A stretch of 64,000 bases of DNA from Nocardia arthritidis NBRC 100137 (GTDB taxonomy: Bacteria > Actinomycetota > Actinomycetes > Mycobacteriales > Mycobacteriaceae), in the NCBI RefSeq assembly GCF_001612765.1, contig NZ_BDBB01000008.1:124001-188000 (forward strand), given 5' to 3'. The notes beneath the pieces are model-generated. The model did no database searches. It saw only the letters and a program-made list of their open reading frames with translations, and had not been told where the DNA came from. Made by a program: the position numbers and the translations under genes. This document shows, piece by piece, positions 1 to 9,245 of this stretch (position 1 is the stretch's first letter; every line of letters starts with the position of its first letter).

Positions 1-1503
1 CACCCAGCAGACCGGGGTTTCGCACGCGGCGGCCGCGGCGAACAACGTAGGAAGCGTGTCGAGGGTGCGGGCGGGGCCGAGTCGAGGCGCGAGCGTGAGT
101 CTGCCCGGCAGCCTCCGCGGATTCAGCGCTCGGCACAGGCGCTCGACGTCGTGCGGGGTGGTCGTGGGACCGAGCGCTACCGCGACGGGGTTGCCGACAC
201 CCGCGGCGAACCGCACACGTTCCCGCGCGGGATAGCCGATCCACACCAGGTGTGCCGAACGATCCCACCATCGCCCGTCCGGCCCCGGCCGCGTCGATGC
301 GGCAGGGTTCGGCAGCGTCGGCTCGCGCGAGATACACGGGGGCGCAATCGAATTGTGCAGTTCGTGAGCGCCCGGCGGGGCGATCGCGGCGATGGGCAGC
401 AGTCCGCCGACCGTGCGGAGCAGATCGCGTCGCACCGGGTCGGGGCACCGATCCGCGGCCTGGTGCAGCACGCTCACGCACAGCGTGAGCGGCAGGCGGT
501 CATCGGGCCACTCGCCGAGTCCCTGGGCGGCGCGGAGGTTTCCGGGATGCCGCCTGGGCGCTCGTTCTATGGTGACGGACGTTTCGCCCAGCACATGCGC
601 CATGATCGCCGCTGCGGCATGCGTCAGCGCCCGGCGGTCTGCGACCGCCCGAGTTTCGCCTCCTGACGATGTGCCGTTCCGCCCGCCGAGGTGCAGCACG
701 AAACCCTCTCCGCGTGCCGCCATCGCCAAACTGGTTGTGAGCGCGTCACATTCGTCCGGGTGATTCAGTGTGGGCATCGGCCGCGAACGCCGCGCACCGT
801 TCGGCGGGGTTGCGGATTCCTCGGCGTACCGCTCGCTGCCCCGGAGATCGTGCATGGGGAATAGTTGTCTCGGAATTCCGGACGATGCCGCCCGCGCGAG
901 CACCGGTTCATCGGCCCAAGGCTGATCGTCGCCGGTTGTGGCGGCGAAGTCAGGGGGAATGACGTCGGGATTGAACGACTCCCGGATATAACAGAGCGGC
1001 TGGTCTCCGAGCAGCATGACGTAGGCGCGCGCCGCGCACACCCGACCGTCCGGCCACGTCGTCACGCCGGTCCGCAAGAGGCGCCGCCGCTGGGATAGCC
1101 CACGGGAGATCAGGCCGGATCCGATCGGCATGCCCACGTCGTCCAACCCCGAAGCGGCCGCGCTCGAGCGCCCGGCGACGACGTAGTTGACGGACGCGGT
1201 GACCAAGTCGGCGTTGACCAGGCAGGAGTGGCGCACGAGGACGCGATCGGTACCGGACACGCGCAGGGCATCGGTGACGGTGTTCGGCAGCAGCCCGGCC
1301 GCGACAGCGTCCTGTCGCAACACCCGCACCTGGAGGTCGGTGCCCAATATCGCCGACAGGGCGGGCGTGGTGAATCCGTCGCTCGCCAGCAGCATCCTGG
1401 TCAGGGGGTGGCCGAATCGCCTTATTTCGCTGTGGTTTCGGAAACCCGAACCACCGGGCGGGCAGTCACCCGGTGGTTCGGGGCCGGTGTGCGTGATCGT
1501 CAC
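1..1503 (-). CDS. Chorismate lyase-like domain fused to a degenerate class II DAHP-synthase-like domain (partial, runs off left edge)
   Basis: The frame is open from a GTG at 1503 to base 1 (501 codons, no stop). A GGAG lies 6 nt before the GTG; an ATG at 1395 (codon 37) is an alternative start. Residues about 20-180 resemble chorismate pyruvate-lyase of the Rv2949c/DUF98 type (LLASDGFTTPALSAILG, then GDQPLCYIRESF), which makes 4-hydroxybenzoate from chorismate. From about residue 240 the protein follows class II DAHP synthase: SAHLVWIG, GVGNPVAVALGP, LNPRRLPGRLTLAPRLG. Several positions that bind metal or substrate in the mycobacterial enzyme have changed: GDCAE reads GGRNG, WIGERTR reads WIGYPAR, and the lysine of VKLGP is alanine. 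The lyase part may be active; the synthase part is probably not a normal DAHP synthase. It starts 49 bp after the halogenase stop, so the two are probably cotranscribed. Confidence 0.75.
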   Translation of the reverse strand, partial: MTITHTGPEPPGDCPPGGSGFRNHSEIRRFGHPLTRMLLASDGFTTPALSAILGTDLQVRVLRQDAVAAGLLPNTVTDALRVSGTDRVLVRHSCLVNADLVTASVNYVVAGRSSAAASGLDDVGMPIGSGLISRGLSQRRRLLRTGVTTWPDGRVCAARAYVMLLGDQPLCYIRESFNPDVIPPDFAATTGDDQPWADEPVLARAASSGIPRQLFPMHDLRGSERYAEESATPPNGARRSRPMPTLNHPDECDALTTSLAMAARGEGFVLHLGGRNGTSSGGETRAVADRRALTHAAAAIMAHVLGETSVTIERAPRRHPGNLRAAQGLGEWPDDRLPLTLCVSVLHQAADRCPDPVRRDLLRTVGGLLPIAAIAPPGAHELHNSIAPPCISREPTLPNPAASTRPGPDGRWWDRSAHLVWIGYPARERVRFAAGVGNPVAVALGPTTTPHDVERLCRALNPRRLPGRLTLAPRLGPARTLDTLPTLFAAAAACETPVCWV

Positions 1504-1552
1504 GACCGGCTCCGTGCACTGACTATCACGAGAGATCCGTACGAGACCGGCA

Positions 1553-3028
1553 CTAGAGGATGGGCGCGCCGGCTGTGGTCGGTGGGAGTACGGGCCGGGC
1601 CACGGCTTCGATTTCCTCGTCCGTCCTGGGTCGATCGGTCAGGCCGAGCACCGGTTCGGTCGTGATTCGCAGTTCGCCGGTGGTGGTGTCGGCCAAGGGG
1701 TCGCGCCAGTGATCCCACACCACGGACATGTCGAGGTGACCCATGTATTCGAGATTCGCCGACTCCGCGTGGAGATGTTCGGCCGCGGAGATGATGGTTT
1801 CGGTCGCGGTGCGCTGTTGCGCTCCCGAGGACTCGTCCATGTCGGTCAGGCCCGCCATGATCTCGGTGAACTGGGCCTGCTTCGTGTCGCCGCTGTGCCC
1901 GGTGGTGAGCGTGCCCGCATGCGCGAAGTATTCCTCCGAGCCGACGTACTGCTCGTACATGCGCGAGACCAGGACGAGGAATCGCGTGTAGGCCCGGCGA
2001 TAGGCGTGCTCGTAGAAGGCCAGAGCGGCGGCCTCGCTCAGTTCGCCGCGCGAGACCGTCGCGATCGCCGCGGCGGCGACCAGTCCCGAGTACGTCGCCA
2101 GATGCACGCCGCTGGACAGCAGCGGATCGAGGAAGCAAGCCGCGTCGCCGACGACGACCCAGCCCGGGCCGCTGAACCGGTCGGAGGTGTAGGAGTAGTC
2201 CTGCTCCGCCTTGACTCCCGCGACCTGCTTCGCGCCCGCGAGCAGCTTGCCCATCGCCGCGCTGTCGCCGATGGTCTCCAGGTAGTACGCCTCTCGGCCT
2301 TGTTCCCGAAGTTTCGGCGCGGCTTTGCGCGCGGAAACGACGTAGCCGACGCTGTGGCGGCCGTCCGAGAGTGGAATGTTCCAGAACCAGCCGCCCTCGG
2401 GCGTGGACACCACATTGATCGCACCCTCCGGGCTGTCCGGATGTAGTTGCGCGCCTTCCCAATACGACCAAACGGCCACATTGCGGAAGGCCGGGTGCTG
2501 CTGGCGCTCCACGACTTGGTGTTTGGCCAGTACGCCGGCCCGCCCGGAGGCGTCGACGAGGAAGTCGACCCCGGTGGTGTGGATTCGGTCGTCACCCTCG
2601 ACGGTCCACTCGACGGCCGTCGGCCGCTCGCCCTCGAACAGGACGTTGGTGACCGTCGCCCGCTCGATCACCTCCGCGCCCTGCTCCGCGGCGTTGCGCA
2701 GCAGCAGTTCGTCGAAGACGTCGCGCTCGACCTGCCACGACCAGGCTTCCGCGTCCACCAGCTTGGACCAGTCCAGCAGCCAGTTGTCGTTCTGCCACTG
2801 GAAGTGGCCTCCTCGTTTGACCTGGAAGCCATGCGCGGCCACCGCGTCGTAGGCGCCGGAGAGACGCAGGGTCGACAGCACCGACGCCAACAGGCTCTCG
2901 CCGATGTGATAGCGCGGGAACTTATCTCGTTCCAGGAGGGTCACCCGTACCCCCGATTTTGCGAGCAGGGCTGCGGTGGTGGACCCGGCTGGGCCGCCTC
3001 CGATGACCAGAACGTGCGGATTGTCCAT
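1553..3028 (-). CDS. Flavin-dependent halogenase
   Basis: A 491-residue FAD protein. It has the dinucleotide-binding GGGPAG at 10-15, PRYHIGES at 38-45, a lysine at 71 in the region of the catalytic lysine, DASGR at 159-163, the halogenase hallmark WxWxIP as WFWNIP at 214-219, and GDAACFLDPLLSSGV at 294-308. Such enzymes use FADH2, O2 and chloride or bromide to make HOX, which travels to the lysine and halogenates a phenol, pyrrole or carrier-bound ring. The family position looks nearer the phenol/pyrrole type than the tryptophan type. ATG at 3028 was chosen because AGGGAG sits 6 nt upstream and the FAD motif starts at once; the longer open frame upstream is promoter. The next gene downstream encodes a chorismate lyase fusion, which points to an aromatic acid as substrate or substrate precursor. 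Confidence 0.88.
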   Translation of the reverse strand: MDNPHVLVIGGGPAGSTTAALLAKSGVRVTLLERDKFPRYHIGESLLASVLSTLRLSGAYDAVAAHGFQVKRGGHFQWQNDNWLLDWSKLVDAEAWSWQVERDVFDELLLRNAAEQGAEVIERATVTNVLFEGERPTAVEWTVEGDDRIHTTGVDFLVDASGRAGVLAKHQVVERQQHPAFRNVAVWSYWEGAQLHPDSPEGAINVVSTPEGGWFWNIPLSDGRHSVGYVVSARKAAPKLREQGREAYYLETIGDSAAMGKLLAGAKQVAGVKAEQDYSYTSDRFSGPGWVVVGDAACFLDPLLSSGVHLATYSGLVAAAAIATVSRGELSEAAALAFYEHAYRRAYTRFLVLVSRMYEQYVGSEEYFAHAGTLTTGHSGDTKQAQFTEIMAGLTDMDESSGAQQRTATETIISAAEHLHAESANLEYMGHLDMSVVWDHWRDPLADTTTGELRITTEPVLGLTDRPRTDEEIEAVARPVLPPTTAGAPIL

Positions 3029-3136
3029 AGCGAACTCCCTGGAACTGCCGACAACGGAACGTGCACGCACTTCAGTGGCGGAGAACTCCGGGCGACCCCC
3101 ACGGTCTTGGGTGAGCCAGGACGTATATTGCCGCTG

Positions 3137-3192
3137 GTTAGCTAGGCTAACGGTGCACGATCTGAGTGTAGCAATTGATAGCGAAACTGCAA
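3137..3192 (-). promoter_or_regulatory. Halogenase promoter with a 15-bp palindromic operator
   Basis: On the minus strand TTGCAG (3192-3187) and TACACT (3170-3165) form a sigma-70-like pair with a 16-bp spacer. About 13 nt downstream of the -10 lies GTTAGC TAG GCTAAC (3137-3151), a perfect inverted repeat around a 3-bp centre, placed where a repressor would block initiation. The core GGCTAAC also occurs in iron boxes, but only about 12 of 19 positions of the IdeR consensus match, so iron control is not supported. Confidence 0.5.
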
Positions 3193-4208
3193 GATATGCA
3201 ACGCATTTGACAACCTCCAGCAGATCGGCATTTGGATTGCTACAGGGATGCCAAAATCCCCGCACGGGCCTCTCTGCCGATTCGCCGTCACTCGGACCGA
3301 CCGGTGGCGCCAAACTGATCGGGTGCCGATGGCGGCATGAAAACCGTTGCGGGGAAGACTGTTTCGCGGCCGATACGCGTCCGCCGCTGATGATGGGGGA
3401 TGTCTGGGGTAGGCGGGGGCGGCACACCTCGTCTGGTCATCACCCCGCTTTCCCTACGGATTCAGGATACGGGGGACAGTCCGGCCGCACGAGCCGTTCA
3501 CCCAGAGTTACCTCGCCGGTGGTCTCGTCGCGGTGCCGGCCAACTCCGGGCGACAACCCGGCCGGGTGGATCACGTTGCGGCGCGGTTAATTTGCCGGGC
3601 TGTGTGACCTGCGCAGTAAGGAATTTGGAGGTGTCGGTGGATGTGACAATCGGGCAGGCTCTTTCGGCGCCTGTGTGGTGGAAGTCGTATCCGCGCTGCT
3701 CCTCGAAACCGACAAGGGCTCGCGTGGTAGCGGTGCGCTGGGTGTTCTTCGAGACGGTCGCGAACGGCGACAGTCGATGGACGAATTCGTCTTCTCGGCC
3801 GATCGAGCTCGCGCCCGATCTTCCTCAGCGGAGGCCAACGGGAAAAGGATCGGGCTGAGCAGGTAGCGGCGGCGACGCGGGATCCTGCGTCGGCCAGGTG
3901 TGGCGGCGCTGTCCGCGCCGACAGTGCGTTGACGGCTGCGCAGTGCCCCGGCCATGGGCTTTCCGGGGGTGCTGACGTTTGCCATCCGTCCCGGTGTGAT
4001 CTCGAATCGACCCGCTTGCCCAGGTGCGGAGAACGGAACTGGAGCGAATGGATCTCGTTTCCATCTCAGGCCGGGAAACTTGTCCGCTTCGCGCGCCGGT
4101 CCCGGCTGTGCGTGGTAGGACGGTGGTTCGGATTTGTCTTCAGAAGTGCAGGACGATCCGGCTTCGGAGCGCGCCGCGCGGGTGCGCTCGGACCGAATCG
4201 GGAGCGTC
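3193..4208. other. Intergenic stretch without a convincing gene
   Basis: Frames on both strands here lack the G/C third-position bias of neighbouring genes and show no recognisable domain. A short + frame (3675-3866) has no supporting start signal. The bases nearest the halogenase are AT-rich and hold its promoter. Confidence 0.5.
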
Positions 4209-4760
4209 ATGGAGTCTCCAGTCGAACCCCGCCCGTACGACCGCGAGCGGGCGCCCGCATCGAACAAGAACGTCGATCCGCGGACGCGGTTGTCCAGCAG
4301 TCTGCGAAGGCAGGGCCCGGCGGTGGTGATGTCGACCCGGGGCACGGCCGACGCGTTCACCCTGACCGTGTGGTGCCAGGACATCCGCCGGGCGATCGAA
4401 TGCGCGGAAGCTTCCTCCTGCGGCTTGGTCGTCGACACGACCAAGTTGGATTTCCTGTCCTGTCGCGCGTTGCTGGCACTGGCCCGCGAAGCCGTCCGCA
4501 GCCGTGGTCACGCCACCGTGGTGAGCCTGGTCAGCCCGAGCCGGACCATCGCCAGGATCGCTTCCGCCGATCCGGTGATCGCACGGTTGCCGGTCCACTC
4601 GACCGTGGTCAGCGCCCTCACCGCGCTCCGGCTGCACCCACCCCACCGAGCGCTACCGCGAACCGCGCGGACGACCACGCCGTCGAAGCCCGGCGCGTTG
4701 GGAGCCGCCTTCCGGCCCGCACCGGATATGGATCCCACGGCATACCGGGTTACCGAGTGA
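4209..4760 (+). CDS. STAS-domain protein (anti-sigma antagonist-like)
   Basis: A 183-residue protein with an STAS core: GLVVDTTKLDFLSCRALLAL then HATVVSLVSP. STAS proteins usually control partner-switching with serine kinases and anti-sigma factors. The usual phospho-acceptor serine (DSSG in SpoIIAA) aligns with Cys in FLSCRALL, so classical phosphorylation there is doubtful. ATG at 4209 has GGGAG 5 nt upstream; an earlier in-frame start at 4134 has no clear ribosome site. A Pro/Arg-rich tail of about 40 residues follows the domain. The gene overlaps the convergent nitroreductase gene by 11 bp. A second STAS protein of the same subtype lies at 53098-53550. Confidence 0.75.
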   Translation: MESPVEPRPYDRERAPASNKNVDPRTRLSSSLRRQGPAVVMSTRGTADAFTLTVWCQDIRRAIECAEASSCGLVVDTTKLDFLSCRALLALAREAVRSRGHATVVSLVSPSRTIARIASADPVIARLPVHSTVVSALTALRLHPPHRALPRTARTTTPSKPGALGAAFRPAPDMDPTAYRVTE

Positions 4761-5184
4761 CCGGTGTCAGCACGACAAGGGGGATCGTTCGGGTGGTCTT
4801 CTTCTGGTAGTCGGCGTAGCCGGTGTGGGCTGCGACGACATCGGGCCAGAGCTCGTTCCGTTCCGCGGGCGGCAGGACACGTGCGGTCATCGACCGGGGC
4901 TGACCGTGCTTGACCGACACTTCGACCGCGGGATTCGCGCGCAGATTGTGCAGCCACGCGGGGTCCGTCGGGTCGCCGCCGCGCGAAGCGACGACCACGA
5001 TCGTGTCCCCCTCGATGATCGGCGCGGTGAGGATGACGGTGTGCGGACGGCCGGACTTGCGGCCGATGGTGGTGAGCGCGATCGTCGGCATGCCTTTGAA
5101 GGTTGTGCCGAAGATCCCGCCGCTGAGTTCGATGATGCGGCGGTGGACGGCGTTGCAGGTCTTGAGCTGGAAATCGCTGGGCAT
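4750..5184 (-). CDS. F420-dependent nitroreductase/quinone reductase family protein (Ddn-like)
   Basis: A 144-residue protein of the Ddn family, which uses reduced deazaflavin F420 to reduce quinones or nitroaromatics. Family features are TFKGMPTIALTTIGRKSGRPHT, giving the GRKSG phosphate-binding loop, then PAWLHNLRANPAVEV and the C-terminal YADYQKKTTRTIPLVVL. ATG at 5184 gives the usual Ddn length; the longer open frame upstream is unrelated sequence. F420 use fits mycobacteria, nocardiae and streptomycetes. Its tail overlaps the STAS gene tail by 11 bp. It is 58 bp downstream of the SARP-type regulator gene on the same strand and could be cotranscribed with it. Confidence 0.88.
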   Translation of the reverse strand: MPSDFQLKTCNAVHRRIIELSGGIFGTTFKGMPTIALTTIGRKSGRPHTVILTAPIIEGDTIVVVASRGGDPTDPAWLHNLRANPAVEVSVKHGQPRSMTARVLPPAERNELWPDVVAAHTGYADYQKKTTRTIPLVVLTPVTR

Positions 5185-5242
5185 GGGTTCCGCTTTCTTC
5201 TCCGTCGGCGAGTGAAATCGGCCTCCAGCCTGCCGAACGCCG

Positions 5243-8200
5243 CTAGTAATCGGCTTGTGAATCGCTTCTGCCGCGCGCCGCGGTGATCCACTCCTGGCAT
5301 CCGCAACGGCGCGCGAGTCGTTCCGCCGCGGCATAGTGCCCAGCCGCTCGGCCGGGCTCCCCGAGCAGTGCCGCTAGATCGCCGAGCACGGTGTCGACCG
5401 GCCCCGCCGCGAACGCGCCGGTGTCCGCGCCTGCGATCTGCCCGGAATAGGTGCGCAACTGCTCGTACACCGGCAACGCTTCGGCGCGTTGCCCGAGGCC
5501 GACGACAGCCATGCCGCGCACGGTGAGGAACAGCGAACGGAAGAAGTCCGCGCGCAATGGGCGGCGAGCGCGCGCGGCTTCTCGTGCCTCTTGCCGATCG
5601 CCCGTCGCCAGCAGGGCCAACACGAGCGGATCGACGACGAGTTCGGTATCCGAACGTGCGAGTTCGACGAACACCGAAGCGAGTTCGCCGACGCGATTCT
5701 GGGTCAGACGGACGGTGAACAGGGCGATCAGCACGACGCCGTCGGCGTCGAGGACGTGGTACCGCGTGAACAACTCGTGGGCTCGGTGGTAGTGCCGTTC
5801 GGCCGCTTCGATGTCGCCGGTGACGTGGGCGAGCATCCCGAGGCCCATGGTGTTCGCGGCCTGAGCCTGGCGCCACAGGTAACGGTCGGCCAGCGACGTC
5901 GCGGCGGCGAGTTCTTCCCGAGCGCGCTCGATGTCGCCGCTCGCCGCGGCTACCTGCAGCGCCGCGTTCCTGCCGAGCAGTGCGAAGGACGGGAGATCGT
6001 TGTTCTCGCCGACGCCGATCAACTCGGCGGCGAGGCGTTGCCGATCGCCGAGCGGAACAGTGGTGTCATAGACCGACGTCCTGGCCTCCAACGCCAGTCC
6101 GAGCAGCCCAGGATCCGCGAGGCCGCGGGCGAGTGCCTCGGCTTCCCCGGCCGCCTCGCGTGCGCGCTCGTTCAGCTCGCCGCCGATCTCGCGGACGAGC
6201 GCGACGAGCAATCGGCACCGCGCCTCGGAGGTGAGTCCTGGCGTCCGTAGCGCTCGGTCGATCGACGCGACCGCCCGCTGGTCTACCGTGCCGTACGCGC
6301 GGTTGAGCCAGGGAGTCGCCGTATCCCAGGCCGTGAGCGCCTCGACGAGCAGTTCCGGTGTGTCGGCCGCCGACACCGCTCGGTCGCGCGCGTCGCGAGC
6401 CGGCATGCCCGCGCCGGCGGCGAGGTGGCTTCTGCTCATGCGGGACAGCGCGGTTACCCGCTCCGCCGTCGTGTCCGCGCCGGGGACCCGTTCGAGTGCG
6501 GCGACGGCGCGGCCGTAGGACTGGGCGGCGACCTCGTGCGCGAATCGGCGTTCGGCCTGTTCGGCGGCGGCGAGGGCGTAGTCGGCGGTCCGCCGGGCAG
6601 TCGCCGGCGTGAGTGCCTCGCCGAAATGGTGCGCCAGCGCCGAGAGGTCTCCTGGTCTCGTTCGCTCGATCGACTCGGCGACGCGCAGATGCCAGCGGTG
6701 GCGCCGTACGCGGGACAAGTCGCCGAGCAGGGCATCGCGGACGAGCACGTGTGTGAAGCGCGCTGTGCCCGGGCCGGGTTCGTCGAGCAGTCCGGCGAGC
6801 ACTCCCGCTTCGACCGCGTCGAGCACGGTGTCCTCATCCACCTCCGCCGCGCCGATCAGCACATCGATGTCGAATTCGCGGCCGATCACGGCCGCGAGGC
6901 GGAGGAGGGACACGGTGATTTCCGGCAGCCGGGCGAACCGACGGCGCAGCACATCGCGAACACCTTCCGGCACTTCCGACGTCGCCACGAGCGCACCCTC
7001 GCTGCCGAGTAGTCGCGCGCTTTCGATGAGGTAGAACGGATTGCCGCCCGTGCGCTCGGCCAATGCCTCGAGCGTGGCTCGATCGGGATCGCGCCCGGAT
7101 GCCGAACGGACGAGGGCGGCGGCGTCGTCGAATGCCAGGCCGCGCAGGTGGACGCGCACCGCCGTCGTGGGGGCCAGCGAGGCGAGCGCGTCCTCCAGGT
7201 GGACGCCCATCTCTTCTGGGCGGTAGGCGATCACGATCAGGACTGCCGCGGATTTCGCCACGCTGGCGAGCAGAGCGGCGGTCTCGGAGTCGCCGCGGTG
7301 CAGGTCGTCGAAGAACACCGCGAGCGGCTGCCGCCGCGCTGCCTCGTCCAGGTACCCGCCGACGGCGCGATGCAGCAGGAAGCGCCCGAAGGAGACATCC
7401 GTGCCGGTTTCGTCGCGCCGGTCGGCGAGCAACGGCTCCAGCGGCTCGGCGAATTCGCCGGGATCGACCTCGCGCACCAGTTCGCGCAGTGCTTCCACCC
7501 AGGCCCACGCGGGTGGCGCACCGTCCTCCTCGGGACAGCGGCCGGTGACCACGCACCAGCCGTCGGCTCGCAGCTCGGTTCGTAACCGTCGCAGCAGAGT
7601 TGATTTTCCGCTTCCGGTTTCCCCGATCACGGTCGCCACGCGGGGCCCGGCACCCACCTGTGCCGCATTGCGCAGTTGATCGAGTTCTTCTGTGCGCCCC
7701 ACGAATTCGCTATGAGGTGGTGCGGGAATCGCCCTCGGTGCGGGAAACGCGGCCGCGGCGGGCAGCGCCACGGGAATACGCTGCGCCAAAAGATCCGCTT
7801 CGAGCTGCACCAGGGCCGGACCCGGGTCGATCCCGAGTTCGTCCGCGAGGACCTGTCGCGCGGCTCGCAACGCCGCCAGCGCGTCCGCTTGCCTTCCCGC
7901 GTGAAACCGCGCAAGCGCCGAGATCCGCCACGCCTCCTCACGGAGGGGGTGCGTGCTGGTCACCGCGTCCGCTTCCGCAGCGGCGGCAGCCAGGTCGCCG
8001 AGTTCGACCAGCGTCGCGGCCAAGCGCTCGCGCGCGGCCAGGCGCAATTCGTCGAGCCGGTTCGCCTCCGGCCGCGCCCACGACTCGTCACCGAACTCCG
8101 CGAACGCCGGACCGTGCCATCGGCCGAGTGCGCGTTCGAGTCGCTGCCGGCGTTCTTCGGGATCGCGCGGCACGGTCCGTACTTCCGCTTCGAACTGCCA

Positions 8201-8515
8201 TGCGTCCACGGCCTCGGCGTCGAGCCGCAACGCGTAGCCAGGAGCCTGGCTCACCAGCACCGTGGCCGGCGAACGCGGTGGGCGGTCCGGCTCGAGCAGC
8301 TTGCGCAGATGCGATATATAGGCCTGTAACGCGCCCAGCGCGCGGGGCGGCGGCTCGCCGCGCCACAGGTCGTCGATCAGGCGGTCGACCGGTACGACCG
8401 CACCGCGCGCCACCAGCAGAAGGGCAAGCACCCCCCGCTGCCGTGGGCCGCCGAGTTCGATGCTGCCGCGCTCGTTCGCCGCCGTAAGCGAGCCGAGCAC
8501 CTGGATTCGTACCAT
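5243..8515 (-). CDS. SARP-family transcriptional regulator with AAA ATPase and TPR domains
   Basis: A 1090-residue AfsR/SARP-type regulator. Residues 1-95 form an OmpR-like winged helix (VRIQVLGSL, GPRQRGVLALLL), 100-245 the bacterial activator domain (BTAD, ending ELGIDPGPALVQLE). A STAND-type AAA domain starts at EFVGRTEEL (about 270) with Walker A GETGSGKST near 300. A long alpha-solenoid/TPR region runs to the end, without a LuxR-type C-terminal helix-turn-helix. Such proteins often activate antibiotic clusters. ATG at 8515 is used because the DNA-binding domain begins there; no Shine-Dalgarno is visible. It is divergent from the hemerythrin gene with 55 bp between starts. Its nearness to the halogenase makes it a candidate cluster regulator, which is inference. 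Confidence 0.88.
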   Translation of the reverse strand: MVRIQVLGSLTAANERGSIELGGPRQRGVLALLLVARGAVVPVDRLIDDLWRGEPPPRALGALQAYISHLRKLLEPDRPPRSPATVLVSQAPGYALRLDAEAVDAWQFEAEVRTVPRDPEERRQRLERALGRWHGPAFAEFGDESWARPEANRLDELRLAARERLAATLVELGDLAAAAAEADAVTSTHPLREEAWRISALARFHAGRQADALAALRAARQVLADELGIDPGPALVQLEADLLAQRIPVALPAAAAFPAPRAIPAPPHSEFVGRTEELDQLRNAAQVGAGPRVATVIGETGSGKSTLLRRLRTELRADGWCVVTGRCPEEDGAPPAWAWVEALRELVREVDPGEFAEPLEPLLADRRDETGTDVSFGRFLLHRAVGGYLDEAARRQPLAVFFDDLHRGDSETAALLASVAKSAAVLIVIAYRPEEMGVHLEDALASLAPTTAVRVHLRGLAFDDAAALVRSASGRDPDRATLEALAERTGGNPFYLIESARLLGSEGALVATSEVPEGVRDVLRRRFARLPEITVSLLRLAAVIGREFDIDVLIGAAEVDEDTVLDAVEAGVLAGLLDEPGPGTARFTHVLVRDALLGDLSRVRRHRWHLRVAESIERTRPGDLSALAHHFGEALTPATARRTADYALAAAEQAERRFAHEVAAQSYGRAVAALERVPGADTTAERVTALSRMSRSHLAAGAGMPARDARDRAVSAADTPELLVEALTAWDTATPWLNRAYGTVDQRAVASIDRALRTPGLTSEARCRLLVALVREIGGELNERAREAAGEAEALARGLADPGLLGLALEARTSVYDTTVPLGDRQRLAAELIGVGENNDLPSFALLGRNAALQVAAASGDIERAREELAAATSLADRYLWRQAQAANTMGLGMLAHVTGDIEAAERHYHRAHELFTRYHVLDADGVVLIALFTVRLTQNRVGELASVFVELARSDTELVVDPLVLALLATGDRQEAREAARARRPLRADFFRSLFLTVRGMAVVGLGQRAEALPVYEQLRTYSGQIAGADTGAFAAGPVDTVLGDLAALLGEPGRAAGHYAAAERLARRCGCQEWITAARGRSDSQADY

Positions 8516-8570
8516 GACGTGCCAAGCGTATTGCAAGCCCGCTACAAGTGGCTCGACGGACAGTGGGTTC

Positions 8571-9245
8571 ATGAACACCGCCACCCAGACCGCCGAACGC
8601 CCCGATACCACCGAGATGGTGCTCGTCCACAACGCCTTCCGGCGCCACTTCGCCGGCCTGCCCGGCCTCGTCGGCGGCGTCGCCGACGGCGACATCGCCC
8701 GTGCGGCCCGCATCGCCGGCTTCCTCACCGAACTCGACACCGGGCTGCGCCATCATCACAGCGCCGAGGACGAGCTGATGTGGCCGTTGCTGCTCGAGCG
8801 GGCGGAGACCGACAGCACGCTGATCCTGCGGATGGAGGAGCAGCACGAGCGGATCGCGGAACTGATCGAGCGCGCCGACGGGCAGGCCGCGCGGTTCGCC
8901 GCGTCGGCGCATCCGCAGACGCGTGCCCAGCTCGCGGCCACGCTGCGGTCGCTGGCCGCCGCACTCGACGAGCACATGGCCGAGGAGGAGGCGCACATCC
9001 TACCTCTCGTCGAACGGGTCATGACCGTTCCGGAATGGGAGGCGCTCGGTGAGCGCGGCCGCGCGGCCGTGCCGAAAGACCGGCAGTTGATCTTCCTCGG
9101 GTTCATCCTGCAAGGCGTGCCTGCGGTGGAGCGGCGAAAGTTTCTCGCCGCCATGCCGTTTCCGGCCAGGCTCGCGTGGTGGCTGCTCGGCCGGCGTGCC
9201 TTCGCCGAGGAGTACCGCTCGATCTACGGCACGGATCCCGCCTGA
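8571..9245 (+). CDS. Hemerythrin HHE-domain protein
   Basis: A 224-residue four-helix protein with metal-ligand spacing of hemerythrin-like domains: H near FRRHFAGL, the HHHSAEDELMWPLL block, EEQHERI and DEHMAEEEAHILPLVE. Such proteins hold a non-haem diiron site and bind O2, sense redox state or protect iron. A C-terminal hydrophobic stretch (FPARLAWWLLGRRAF) follows. ATG at 8571 starts just before the domain; the longer open frame overlaps the divergent regulator gene. It may share regulation with the SARP gene. The monooxygenase 230 bp downstream lies on the same strand. Confidence 0.85.
   Translation: MNTATQTAERPDTTEMVLVHNAFRRHFAGLPGLVGGVADGDIARAARIAGFLTELDTGLRHHHSAEDELMWPLLLERAETDSTLILRMEEQHERIAELIERADGQAARFAASAHPQTRAQLAATLRSLAAALDEHMAEEEAHILPLVERVMTVPEWEALGERGRAAVPKDRQLIFLGFILQGVPAVERRKFLAAMPFPARLAWWLLGRRAFAEEYRSIYGTDPA

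Noticed and set aside
3130-3160. IdeR/iron box upstream of the halogenase
   Set aside because: Only the GGCTAAC core fits; the outer positions of the 19-bp consensus do not, while the shorter palindrome is perfect.
3587-4444. Long minus-strand open frame of 285 codons
   Set aside because: It lies partly opposite the STAS gene, lacks codon bias outside it and has no domain or ribosome site.
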